This document shows positions 14,703 through 22,947 of a stretch of DNA of 64,000 nt, piece by piece. The position numbers and the translations under genes were made by a program. The notes under the pieces were generated by a model. It made no database searches. It worked only from the letters and a program-made list of their open reading frames with translations, and was not told the origin of the DNA. Position 1 is the stretch's first letter; every line of letters starts with the position of its first letter. This DNA is from Actinomycetota bacterium (GTDB lineage Bacteria; Actinomycetota; Thermoleophilia; RBG-16-64-13), in the NCBI GenBank assembly GCA_012523095.1, contig JAAYJE010000062.1, positions 94,357-158,356 of the forward strand, written 5' to 3'.

Positions 14703-15125
14703 CGATGCTCCAAGGCAGCGAACCCCGCCTCCGATTGTAGACCAGTTGCGGTAAGACAGCAGGAGGGAGGTTCTCCCGCTGCAAAATAATGAACGAGCGG
14801 TCTGCCTTGTGAGCGTCTGCGAGAAGATGCGCCCGCAGCTTTCCCTTGCCTCCCCAGCAGCACAACGAGCGAGGCAAAACAGAAATCACAGTCGAGCGTG
14901 TTAAGAGAAGAGAAGAGAGAGCGTGGACTAACATCCCCCGGTCTTCGCCGCTGGAGGAGGCCGCGAGCACCGAAGGGCAGCCTGGTGCGGGGCCGCTCGG
15001 CTGGTCGGCGGGTCTTCCGGGGTCGTTCGCCTGAGTGCCTGCGATACTCAAAGGGGCGGGTGTTCTTTATCGGGGCAAGAGAAGGGGCGCTCTGCCCATC
15101 CGCCAGTAGCGCCTCGGTTCCAGGT
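14703..15125. other. Intergenic stretch within island
   Basis: No gene is supported in these ~420 bases. The segment contains a purine-rich run (about 14900-14925) and presumably the promoter of the TPR lipoprotein, but no clear -35/-10 or structured RNA was found. Confidence 0.4.
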
Positions 15126-15392
15126 CTAGTCTAGTAGGCCCAGATCGGCCGGCGGAACGTACCCGGTCAGGAGCTGCATCTCCTCTTCGCTGATCGGGAT
15201 CCCGGCAGTCTCCAGGTCTTTTGGCCAGCAGTTGTCTGTGAACCTGCTGTCAGGGTCCTCCGGCGGGCGGTCAAGGACCTGGTAGGCGAGGTACGCGCCC
15301 GGCATTATGTCTCCGAGATCCTCGAAGACCCGGTGTCGACCATCGCGGTCAGTGTGGAAGTAGTAGCGGCTTCTTAGGGTGATGGTAGTCAT
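15126..15392 (-). CDS. Hypothetical 88-aa protein
   Basis: Unrecognised small acidic protein with an N-terminal Thr/Arg/Tyr-rich strand region (TTITLRSRYYFHTD). The strong ribosome site AAAGGAGG upstream of the ATG at 15392 argues that it is really translated. It lies within the right end of the island, next to the arm-type repeats, a position where excisionase or transfer-control genes are common, but I see no helix-turn-helix and make no functional claim. Confidence 0.6.
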   Translation of the reverse strand: MTTITLRSRYYFHTDRDGRHRVFEDLGDIMPGAYLAYQVLDRPPEDPDSRFTDNCWPKDLETAGIPISEEEMQLLTGYVPPADLGLLD

Positions 15393-15468
15393 TCGCTGGA
15401 ACCTCCTTTGTACGAGGGCGTGCGTGCGGATTGCTGAATCTCGGGGTCAATCACCCCCTCTCTGCCTT

Positions 15469-15491
15469 TGACAGCCAAACTGACAGCCAAA
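15469..15491 (+). repeat. Arm-type repeat pair, right end
   Basis: Two exact copies of TGACAGCCAAA at 15469-15479 and 15481-15491 (12-nt period), 100 nt before the right core. The orientation is the same as in the left pair at 4299-4321. Confidence 0.6.
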
Positions 15492-15590
15492 CCCAGAGAG
15501 TCAGGCCGTCACAGAGGGGCTCGATGGAGAGCAGCGCCGGTTTTTTGCTGCTCAGAGCGAGCCCGTGGAGGCAGTGGAGAGCGCCAGCAG

Positions 15591-15634
15591 GGTTTCCTAA
15601 ACCTCGTGCCGGAGGTTCGAGTCCTCCCGGGGGC
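15591..15634 (+). repeat. attR: 44-bp copy of tRNA-Arg 3' half
   Basis: Exact copy of 4183-4226, lacking the 5' half of the tRNA, so it is not a functional tRNA gene. It marks the right end of the island. Confidence 0.9.
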
Positions 15635-16056
15635 ATGGGCGGTCATGAGGTTGGATGTGCGCATCGGCGAGTGACTCCCTTGCGCCGGCCGACGCCGGGA
15701 TCCTCGCGCCCGACCTCTCCATCAGTCGCAGCCGAACCTCGCGATCGGGCACTGCACCTCCCAATCGGCCCGGCCCAGGCCCTGACGGCGCATTCCGGCG
15801 GGCTCCCTTGTAATAGCGGGTGATTCGAGTATCATCCCCGGCGGAGTCCTAAGAGTTCAACGCAGCATCTGAGGAACTTACAGAAGGACCCGCAGAGGAA
15901 ACGCGGAGTTAAACGACCGCCTAGTACGCAGACGCGGGTGCGAAGTAAGGGGGCGCGGATGAAAACGCGAGTGCTCTTGGGATTCTTTCGTTCTGCGCCG
16001 TCTACGCCCCTGAACAGCAGTCAGGCAGTCGTCGTCAAGGGACAGGAATAGAAGAG
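15635..16056 (+). other. Intergenic region with possible leader RNA and 30-codon ORF
   Basis: No standard gene. Bases ~15830-15960 look able to form several short stems (for example AGTTC with GAACT, and CCCGC with GCGG), which resembles a structured leader, but I could not match it to a riboswitch class. A 30-codon ORF (ATG 15959, TAG 16049-16051) ends 5 bp before the next gene and could be a leader peptide. Confidence 0.3.
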
Positions 16057-16272
16057 ATGGCGAAGCGGGTCGCGACTATAGCCGGAGCAATATTGCTTGC
16101 CGCCGGTGTCGGCGTCGCCATCCTGCACTACGTGATGGAAGGCAGCCTCACCGACAGCTACATCACCCTCGCCATAGCCGCTGTGCTGCTCATCGCGGGA
16201 TGGACGCTCTTCGAGCGGGGTACCGGTATCTCCCGTCGTCGTAGAGAAGACGACGACGGGAGCGATCTCTGA
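16057..16272 (+). CDS. Small two-helix membrane protein
   Basis: A 71-aa hypothetical protein with two hydrophobic helices (about residues 5-25 and 36-53) and a basic-then-acidic tail (RRRREDDDGSDL). AGAAGAG precedes the ATG. It lies immediately outside the island. No function can be assigned. Confidence 0.6.
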   Translation: MAKRVATIAGAILLAAGVGVAILHYVMEGSLTDSYITLAIAAVLLIAGWTLFERGTGISRRRREDDDGSDL

Positions 16273-16405
16273 GGCGCCGTCGGCGAGCGCCGCCGGTGAT
16301 GTCGGGCGCCCGTTGGGGTGCGCCGTCGCCGGTTTGCGCGAGGCGCCGGTTGAGCTACGCTGGCCTGGGTGAAGCGCCGCGCCGATTTGCTCCCTGGGCA
16401 GGCCT

Positions 16406-17026
16406 TTAGCGCACGAAGTTCGTTCTCACCAAGGGTTCCCTTTCCGGATAGGGCACCGTGTCTTTGGCGGCTTCGATGCACTTGAGCAACCAAGCCATGT
16501 TGCGGCCCAGGGTCCTCATGATCTGCATACCTTCCAGATCCTGCCTCACCTCGTCGGGGGTGAGTCCATGGGTGGCGTTCCAGTACTGAGACGGGACGAC
16601 CGGCATGTTGGAGATGGTGAAATACTTGTTCAAGCGGTCGAACGCGGTGCCGGCGCCGCCTCGGCGACAGTTCACAACAGCCGCGGCAGGTTTGTAAGCG
16701 TAGGCCGCCGCCTTCCCGAAGAACAGGCGATCGAGGAACGCGCATAGGGCTCCGTTCGCGCCGGCGTAATAGACGGGGGAGCCCACGACGATGCCGTCCG
16801 CCTTCTTAACCAAGTCGACGCATGTGTTGACGGGATCGTCGTCGAAGATGCAGTACCCAGTCTCGAAGCAGGCGCCGCAGCCTGTGCATCCCCGGATCGG
16901 ACTATTGCCGATGTGGAAGAAGTCGGTCTTGATGCCCTGCTCCTCGAGCTGACCGGCCACCTCCACGAGTGCGGTATATGTGCAGCCCTCCTTGTGCGGA
17001 CTGCCGTTGATCATCAGTACCTGCAT
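16406..17026 (-). CDS. NAD(P)H-dependent flavodoxin-fold oxidoreductase
   Basis: A 206-aa FMN-binding protein of the NADPH-dependent FMN reductase/iron-sulfur flavoprotein type. It has the phosphate loop INGSPHKEGCTYTAL, then CTGCGACFETGYC (clustered Cys as in iron-sulfur flavoproteins) and GSPVYYAGANGALCAFLDR. The ATG follows AAAGGATG and lies 5 bp after the stop of the MFS exporter, so the two form an operon. It probably reduces quinone-like or xenobiotic compounds in an anaerobe. Confidence 0.85.
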   Translation of the reverse strand: MQVLMINGSPHKEGCTYTALVEVAGQLEEQGIKTDFFHIGNSPIRGCTGCGACFETGYCIFDDDPVNTCVDLVKKADGIVVGSPVYYAGANGALCAFLDRLFFGKAAAYAYKPAAAVVNCRRGGAGTAFDRLNKYFTISNMPVVPSQYWNATHGLTPDEVRQDLEGMQIMRTLGRNMAWLLKCIEAAKDTVPYPEREPLVRTNFVR

Positions 17027-17030
17027 AGTG

Positions 17031-18461
17031 TCATCCTTTCGCTTGTTGGTCGACTGCTCTCTCTTCGCGCTTGGGTCCCACTATCGAGGCGGCGGCCCCG
17101 AGGATGCAAAGCGCGGTGAAGATCATGAACGTGATGCGGACGCTGGTCAGCACCTGTGGATAGTCGGAGGGTTGGATGGCCTGTCGCCCCACCAGGACGG
17201 CCAGGACCAGCGTCGCCAACCCCATGCTCACGCTCATCCCGGTCTGGCGCAGCGTGGCCAGAGTGGCCGACGCCACTCCCACGAACCGGGCGTCTACGCT
17301 GTTCATGATGGTGTGTGTATTGGGAGTGGCGAAGAGGGCGATACCTCCCCCGAGCACGCAGAGGACCAGGATGATGAACCAGAACGGAGTGGTGGTGCTG
17401 AGGAAGCTGAAGGCGAGCAGGGAGACCACGCATAAGCCCATTCCGGCGGAGGCCAAGTACCGAGGTTCCAACCTGTCGGTCAACCGGCCGATGACCGGCG
17501 CCAGGAGCACCTGCACGAAAGCGCCGGTCACGATGATGAGGCCCGTCGTCTGCGGATTCAGCCCCCTGTTGTACTGAAGGTAGAGGCTCATCAGGAAGGT
17601 CATGGCCGACGTGGCGCTGTAGCTGACGAAGGCCGCTACGTTGGAGTAGGCGAACACCCGGCTGCGCCGCAGCAGGTCGATATTGAGTAGAGGGTCGGCG
17701 GCCCGAGTCTCCCACCAAAGGAAGACGGCCACGCCGATGACGCCCGCGACGACGAGGATACCGCCGGTGAGGTCGGGAAGCAGCGAGAAGCCCAAGAGGA
17801 CGGCTGTTAACGACACCGCGTAGATTATCGAGCCGAAGATGTCGAAGCGTGCCCGCTTGGGCTCGCGCCAATCAAGATGGCGCAGCCTCCAGAGAGGCAG
17901 CGCCACGTTGACCAGTCCCACGGCGCCGACCACTAGGAAGAGGCTGCGCCAACCGAGATTATGGATGATAAGCCCGCCGAGTACCGGGCCGAGCGTGACA
18001 CCAAGGTAGATACCGGCAACGTTAAGCCCGAGCGCTTTCCCCCGGGATTCCGGAGGAAAGGCCAGGATGACGAGAGCTGTGGAGGTCGCCGAACCGCTCG
18101 CCAGCCCCAGTCCGTGGACGGCCCGCAGAGCCAGTAGCACGTTGGCCGATGGGGCGAAGGCGCAGGCGAAAGCTATCACCGTGAAGATGATCATGCTGGC
18201 GGTGAAGACCTTCACTCGGCCCTGCAGGTCTGCGATGCGCCCCATGGGTAGCAGGGTCGCGCCGGCCACGAGGACGTACGAGAGTGAGATCCAGCCGAGG
18301 GTCACCGCCGACACCTTGAACTCCTCCTGTATCAGCGGCAGGGCGATATTGATCGTCGACGACATGAAAGTGACCAGAAAGCCGCCCATAGTGGCGACGA
18401 TCAGGACTGTGTTGCGCTCCGGGGTGAGCTGCTGAGGCTGGGAGGTTTGTGGTCCGCTCAT
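17031..18461 (-). CDS. MFS drug exporter, DHA2 (14-TM) family
   Basis: A 476-aa proton-coupled efflux protein. About 14 hydrophobic segments, the loop motif MGRIADLQGRVKVF between helices 2 and 3, and GLGLASGSATSTALVI and GKALGLNVAGIYLGVTLGPVLGG (motif C region) are typical of EmrB/QacA-type exporters. It is co-transcribed with the flavin oxidoreductase immediately downstream. It is clearly paralogous to the exporter at 20705-22156. Confidence 0.9.
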   Translation of the reverse strand: MSGPQTSQPQQLTPERNTVLIVATMGGFLVTFMSSTINIALPLIQEEFKVSAVTLGWISLSYVLVAGATLLPMGRIADLQGRVKVFTASMIIFTVIAFACAFAPSANVLLALRAVHGLGLASGSATSTALVILAFPPESRGKALGLNVAGIYLGVTLGPVLGGLIIHNLGWRSLFLVVGAVGLVNVALPLWRLRHLDWREPKRARFDIFGSIIYAVSLTAVLLGFSLLPDLTGGILVVAGVIGVAVFLWWETRAADPLLNIDLLRRSRVFAYSNVAAFVSYSATSAMTFLMSLYLQYNRGLNPQTTGLIIVTGAFVQVLLAPVIGRLTDRLEPRYLASAGMGLCVVSLLAFSFLSTTTPFWFIILVLCVLGGGIALFATPNTHTIMNSVDARFVGVASATLATLRQTGMSVSMGLATLVLAVLVGRQAIQPSDYPQVLTSVRITFMIFTALCILGAAASIVGPKREERAVDQQAKG

Positions 18462-18602
18462 CAGCTAAAGGCTACCAGTTAGGCGCGGCGCGCACGGCCG
18501 CGCGATCATGTTTTGAGCACCTTCCGGCCCCGGATGGAATAGCGTTTCGCCTCGCCCGTGCGTCTCGTCCTCGCGCCTCGCCCGGCGCGCAGTTGCGCGC
18601 AG

Positions 18603-19235
18603 CTACGTCTCGCGCACGTCGACGATGCGGGTCACGAGAGGCTCCAGGGTCTTGATCAGACCCTCCCGCGTCACGTCGCGCACCTTGAAGGTGACGGTGT
18701 TCTCCTCCGCGCTCTCGGTGAAGGCGACGAAGCGGCCTCCGGCGTCGGCCACCGCACCGGACAGCCCGCATAGGCCGCCCTTCGTGAGCGGCATCTCGGC
18801 CGTCACCCGTACTCCTGCCTGCCGAGCTCCGAATATGTCGACGAGCACGTTGAAGAGGTGTGACTCCGTGATGATGCCCACGAGCTCGCCGTCACGCACG
18901 ACCGGCAGCCCGCTGACTTTGGCTTCGGCCATGATGCGTCCGGCCTCTTCCACCGCGGTGTCCTCGGTCACGGTGATGACCTTGTGGGTCATGACCTCCG
19001 AGACCTTGATCTTCTCCAGGAGGTAGTTCACCTCCCAGATGCTGAGCGACGTCGCCGGTGAGGGCGAAGCGCGAAAGAGATCCGTGAGGGACACGATGCC
19101 CATTAGGGCGCCATCACTACTCAGCACGGGCAACTGACGGACCTTACTCCCCTGCATCACCTTGAGCGCATCGGGCACAGACGCGTCGGGGGTCGTTGTG
19201 ATGGGGTTCTTGGACATCCTCTTGCGAACAAGCAT
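18603..19235 (-). CDS. CBS-domain pair plus ACT-like domain protein (AcuB-like)
   Basis: A 210-aa cytosolic protein. Residues 1-55 and 75-130 are two CBS repeats (RMSKNPITTTPDASVPDAL, VMTHKVITVTEDTAVEEAGR), which usually bind adenine nucleotides. The last ~75 residues (VRVTAEMPLTKGGLCGLSGA to the end) look like an ACT domain. This order matches AcuB-like regulators. GGGGAGG precedes the ATG. The dehydrogenase gene diverges from it; a shared metabolic role is possible but unproven. Confidence 0.82.
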   Translation of the reverse strand: MLVRKRMSKNPITTTPDASVPDALKVMQGSKVRQLPVLSSDGALMGIVSLTDLFRASPSPATSLSIWEVNYLLEKIKVSEVMTHKVITVTEDTAVEEAGRIMAEAKVSGLPVVRDGELVGIITESHLFNVLVDIFGARQAGVRVTAEMPLTKGGLCGLSGAVADAGGRFVAFTESAEENTVTFKVRDVTREGLIKTLEPLVTRIVDVRET

Positions 19236-19373
19236 CTCAGCCTCCCCACTCGTTCATCGGATGGATGTTCCCAGTGTGCCGCAGGGTTAAACGCAGTGGA
19301 CGGGAGCCGGCATTCTCGTCTCCGGTCAGAGCCGTTGCTCTACAATGTGCGGAGAACCCCTATGGAGGTGGAT

Positions 19374-20651
19374 GTGACTCTCGAGACCGTGTTCAGCATG
19401 GATGCGTCCAGCATCAAGTTCGGAAAGGGAGCGACCCGCGAGGTCGGCTCCGATATGAAGGCCTTGGGGGCCAAGCGCGTGATGGTGGTGACCGATACCA
19501 ACCTGGTCACCTCCGAGCCCGTGGCCGTAGCCCTCGATTCTCTCAAGAAAGAAGGCATCGACACCACCCTCTTCGACCGGGTGCGCGTCGAGCCCAACGA
19601 TCAGTCGTTCCAGGAGGCCGTCGCGTTCGCGGTGGAGGGCGGATTCGACGGGTATGTGGCCGTAGGAGGCGGCTCGACCATGGACACGGCCAAAGTGGCC
19701 AACCTGTATGCGACTTACCCTGCGGATTTCCTCGACTACGTCAATGCTCCTATCGGCAAAGCGAAACCGGTGCCGGGAGACCTCAAGCCCCTCGTCGCCA
19801 TCCCCACGACGGCCGGCACGGGGAGCGAGACCACCGGGGTGGCCATCTTCGACCTCTCCGAGATGCATGCTAAGACCGGCATCGCCCATAAGGCCCTGCG
19901 TCCACGGCTGGGGATCGTCGATCCCGAGAATACCCGCACCTTGCCTAAGATGGCAGTAGCGTGCACGGCTTTGGATGTCTTCTCGCACGCCATCGAATCG
20001 CTGACTGCGCTCCCCTTTCACAAGCGGGAGGCGCCCGACTCGCCTACGATGCGCCCCGCCTACCAGGGGGCAAACCCCATATCGAACATCTGGGCGGCCA
20101 AGGCCTTGGAGATCGGCTCGAAGTTCATGATACGGGCGGTCAACGATCCCGACGACGAAGAGGCGCGGACACAGATGATCCTTGCCTCCACCATCGCCGG
20201 GGTGGGGTTCGGCTCCGCCGGCGTGACGCTGCCTCACGGCATGTCCTATCCTATCTCGGGGTTGGTGCGCGACTACCGTCCCGACGGTTATCCACAGGAT
20301 CACGCGCTCGTCCCCCATGGGATGGCGGTCATCCTCGGGGCGCCTGCAGCGTTCCGTTTCATGGCTCCCGGGAACCCGGATATGTTCTTACGTGCGGCGG
20401 AACTGATCGGTGTCGACACGCGGGGGGCCGGACCCGGCGACGTCGGTGAGATGGTGGCTCAGGCAGTCATCGAGATCATGCAGAAGGTCGGCATCCCCAA
20501 CGGACTGCGGGCGGTGGGCTACACGCCCGACGATGTCGACGCATTGGTGGAGGGCGTGCTGCCGCAACAGCGGGTGACCAAGCTCTCGCCTCGGCCCGCG
20601 ACGGCGGCGGACTTCCGCCAGATGTTCCTTGACTCGATGACCATCTGGTAG
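19374..20651 (+). CDS. Iron-containing alcohol dehydrogenase, hydroxyacid-oxoacid transhydrogenase-like
   Basis: A group III metal-dependent dehydrogenase. The nucleotide-binding GGGSTMDTAK, the signature PTTAGTGSETTGVAIF and the His-rich metal site region (DVFSHAIES, LPHGMSYPISG) are present. YQGANPISNIWAAKAL and GVTLPHGMSYPISG resemble ADHFE1-type hydroxyacid-oxoacid transhydrogenases, which oxidise 4-hydroxybutyrate while reducing 2-oxoglutarate. The frame opens at 19296. I prefer GTG 19374 because GGAGGTG is 5 nt upstream and the protein then starts at the usual N-terminus (425 aa). An ordinary alcohol dehydrogenase role is the alternative. Confidence 0.87.
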   Translation: MTLETVFSMDASSIKFGKGATREVGSDMKALGAKRVMVVTDTNLVTSEPVAVALDSLKKEGIDTTLFDRVRVEPNDQSFQEAVAFAVEGGFDGYVAVGGGSTMDTAKVANLYATYPADFLDYVNAPIGKAKPVPGDLKPLVAIPTTAGTGSETTGVAIFDLSEMHAKTGIAHKALRPRLGIVDPENTRTLPKMAVACTALDVFSHAIESLTALPFHKREAPDSPTMRPAYQGANPISNIWAAKALEIGSKFMIRAVNDPDDEEARTQMILASTIAGVGFGSAGVTLPHGMSYPISGLVRDYRPDGYPQDHALVPHGMAVILGAPAAFRFMAPGNPDMFLRAAELIGVDTRGAGPGDVGEMVAQAVIEIMQKVGIPNGLRAVGYTPDDVDALVEGVLPQQRVTKLSPRPATAADFRQMFLDSMTIW

Positions 20652-20704
20652 GGGCCCTACATATCAGTCATGTTAGCGTGGTGGGGGCCCGGCAGCGTGC
20701 GCCT

Positions 20705-22156
20705 TCAGACCTTCTTCTGAGCCTCGACGGGGGCGGGATGGGCGGGCATCTTGCCCCGCACGAGTGAGGTCGCGACGCCTGCAGCGCACAGCACTGTCAG
20801 GATGGCGAAGGTGAGGCGCACGGCCGTCAGGAGGGCAGGATAGTCGGCGGTCTGTATGTCGTGTCGTCCTACGACGAGCGCCATGATCAGGGTCGCGACT
20901 GCAATACTGAGCGCCATGCCCACCGATCGCACGGTGCCGATGCCGGCCGATGCGAAGCCGACGTACTGCCGCTCTACGCTACCCATGATGGAGTTCTGGT
21001 TCGGCCCTGAGAAGAATCCATATCCTATTCCGAGGAGGGCCAGGGCGAGCGCGATGTACCAGTAGGGCGTGGTGGCGCCGACGAAGCTGAAGAGAAGCAG
21101 ACTGGCCACTTGAAGGGCCATGCCGATCGACGCGACCCAGCGGGGTTCGATGCGGTCGGAGAGACGGCCTCCGAATGGAGAGATCGCACTCTGCAACGCC
21201 ACCCCCACCACAAGCACCAGGCCGGCGGTCTGAGCGTTCAGGCCTTTGATGAACTGCAGATAGAGGCTCATCAGAAAGGTCACCGCCCAGACGGAGGAAT
21301 AGCTGAGCAGCGCCGTCAGGTTGGAGAAGGCGAACACGCGGTTATTGCGGAAGAGGCGTAGCACGATGAGAGGGCTTCGTGCCCGGGTCTGCCACCAGAT
21401 GAACACGGCTAGAAAGAGCAACCCCACTGCCAGAGTCACAACCCCCTGAAGGAGGGGGAGCCAGGAAAGCCCCAGCAAGAAGATCGACAACCCTATTGCG
21501 TAAAGCACGGAACCGGGCCAGTCGTAGCCGCCGTGCCGCTCCTCCTTCCACTCCGCGCGGCCCAGCAGCCACAGGTCCAGACCGATGATGAAGAAGGCAA
21601 AGCATCCGGTGACCAGAAACAAGTTGCGCCAGCCGACGTTGTGCACTATCACACCGCCGAGCACCGGCCCCATGGTCTGGCCCAGATAGGCCGCGGCTGC
21701 GCTCACACCCATGGCGAAACCGCGTCGCTGCGGGGGATAGGCGAGGGTCAGCACGGCCATAGCGGTGCAGAACATGGCCGACGCGCCGATACCCTGAGTG
21801 ATGCGCAGGATCAAGAGGGAGGTGAACGAATCCGCGAACACCGTAGCGACCGAACTGAGGGCGAATAGGACGAACCCGCCCAGGTACAGGAGACGCCTTC
21901 CGTAGCGGTCGCCAACCTTGCCCAACGGGAGGAGAAGCACCGCCGAGGCGAGGACGTATCCGAGCGTCAGCCATCCGAGAGCCATGGCTCCCAGGTGGAA
22001 CTCGGTCTGGATGGACGGCAGGGCTATGTTGATGGAAGTGGTGGTGAAGGCCGCCGTCCAGGCGGCAAGGAAGTTGGCCAGCAGAACGTACGCTGGACGG
22101 AGAGAGGCGGCGGCGTTCGTGTCGAAAAAGGAGGTGGGTCGGGAGATCTGGCGCAT
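20705..22156 (-). CDS. MFS drug exporter, DHA2 (14-TM) family
   Basis: A 483-aa efflux protein paralogous to the one at 17031. It shows PLGKVGDRYGRRLLYLGG (motif A), GIGASAMFCTAMAVL and GVSAAAAYLGQTMGPVLGG (motif C). It is divergent from the TetR gene, with about 110 bp between their starts containing three AGTGTTC repeats, so it is a likely TetR target. Confidence 0.9.
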   Translation of the reverse strand: MRQISRPTSFFDTNAAASLRPAYVLLANFLAAWTAAFTTTSINIALPSIQTEFHLGAMALGWLTLGYVLASAVLLLPLGKVGDRYGRRLLYLGGFVLFALSSVATVFADSFTSLLILRITQGIGASAMFCTAMAVLTLAYPPQRRGFAMGVSAAAAYLGQTMGPVLGGVIVHNVGWRNLFLVTGCFAFFIIGLDLWLLGRAEWKEERHGGYDWPGSVLYAIGLSIFLLGLSWLPLLQGVVTLAVGLLFLAVFIWWQTRARSPLIVLRLFRNNRVFAFSNLTALLSYSSVWAVTFLMSLYLQFIKGLNAQTAGLVLVVGVALQSAISPFGGRLSDRIEPRWVASIGMALQVASLLLFSFVGATTPYWYIALALALLGIGYGFFSGPNQNSIMGSVERQYVGFASAGIGTVRSVGMALSIAVATLIMALVVGRHDIQTADYPALLTAVRLTFAILTVLCAAGVATSLVRGKMPAHPAPVEAQKKV

Positions 22157-22183
22157 ACGTTTAGTCTATCCTCTTGCGCGGTC

Positions 22184-22266
22184 TTGTATTCGTCGGGCCG
22201 GACGAGTAATATGCCGCCGAACAGTGTTCACAACAACGTGCAGTGTTCAGCAAACGCGAAGTGTTC
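22184..22266 (+). promoter_or_regulatory. Promoter with three AGTGTTC repeats upstream of tetR
   Basis: A candidate -35 TTGTAT (22184-22189) and -10 TAATAT (22207-22212) are 17 nt apart. Downstream, AGTGTTC occurs at 22223, 22242 and 22260, the first inside the palindrome GAACAGTGTTC (22219-22229) and the third inside CGAAGTGTTCG. The 18-19 nt spacing suggests stacked repressor dimers between the divergent exporter and regulator genes. Confidence 0.5.
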
Positions 22267-22269
22267 GTA

Positions 22270-22938
22270 ATGGAAGGGAAGGACTCGAGACTGGAAGCAG
22301 GGGCGAAAAAGCAGCCCGAACCGAGGCTCTCGAGACGTGACCGCAGGAGGCTCGACACTAAGGAGGAGATCCTCAAGGCGGCGCGGGAGTTGATGCTGGA
22401 GGTGGGTCCCGAAGCGGTGAGCCTCCGACAGGTAGCGCGTCGTGCCGATTTCAGTCCGGCCGCACTCTACACGTATTTCTCCAGCCGGGACGAACTTGTG
22501 GCGACCCTTTTCGCCGAGTCCTTCGAACGGCTCGACGCGTATCTCCGGCGTGTATCGACCGACCTGCCGCTGCCGCAACGAGTCATCGAGCTTGGCACGG
22601 CCTACATGGAGTTCGGCTGCAACAATCCTATGGACCTACGGTGTATATTACTCGCGACTTCTCAGGAGGGGTTGCCTTCGTCAAGTGGAGTGGCCCTTGG
22701 GTTGGGGGCGGTCGGGCTCATAAGCGAACCCCTCCATGAAGGTCTGGAGCAGGGGGTCTTCCGGACCGACCCCGCACTGTCGCCGGCCGAGCTGGCCTAC
22801 CTCGTTTGGGCCCTGGTGCACGGGATGGTGTCCATCAGCGCCGTCGACCTGTCGCAGGTGGCCGACCGGGTGTCGGCCGACCCCGGCAAGGCGCTCGAGG
22901 CGTTCGTCGGGTTGTTGATGTCGTCCGAAGCGCAGTAA
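22270..22938 (+). CDS. TetR/AcrR-family transcriptional regulator
   Basis: A 222-aa one-component repressor. The N-terminal helix-turn-helix is clear (EEILKAARELMLEVGPEAVS, ADFSPAALYTYFSSRDEL), followed by a WHG-type ligand domain (VWALVHGMVSI). An earlier GTG at 22243 would add nine residues across the operator repeats, so I prefer the ATG at 22270, although neither has a strong ribosome site. It ends 9 bp before the MMPL exporter and diverges from an MFS exporter; it probably controls both in response to a drug-like ligand. Confidence 0.88.
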   Translation: MEGKDSRLEAGAKKQPEPRLSRRDRRRLDTKEEILKAARELMLEVGPEAVSLRQVARRADFSPAALYTYFSSRDELVATLFAESFERLDAYLRRVSTDLPLPQRVIELGTAYMEFGCNNPMDLRCILLATSQEGLPSSSGVALGLGAVGLISEPLHEGLEQGVFRTDPALSPAELAYLVWALVHGMVSISAVDLSQVADRVSADPGKALEAFVGLLMSSEAQ

Positions 22939-22947
22939 AGGCGCGCA

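Larger units (their letters stand above)
4183..15634 (+). mobile_element. tRNA-Arg-integrated genomic island, about 11.4 kb
   Basis: The segment lies between the tRNA-Arg gene and an exact 44-bp copy of its 3' half. It has an integrase remnant immediately beside the tRNA, matching pairs of 11-bp repeats near both ends, and cargo typical of islands (toxin-antitoxin, primase-helicase, kinase/nuclease cassette, broken genes). Codon use in the 10-13.5 kb part looks visibly richer in A/T than the flanks. The integrase is inactive by inspection, so the element is probably immobile unless helped in trans. Confidence 0.85.

Noticed and set aside
15451..15636. Small frame starting MPPGGLEPPARGLGNP
   Set aside because: This is the reverse translation of the duplicated tRNA segment, a well-known false gene.
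15830..15960. Known riboswitch (c-di-AMP or c-di-GMP type)
   Set aside because: The core motifs of these classes could not be found, so only an unassigned leader is reported.
19326..20318. Minus-strand frame of 330 codons opposite the iron-containing dehydrogenase
   Set aside because: Antisense shadow of a well-recognised gene.
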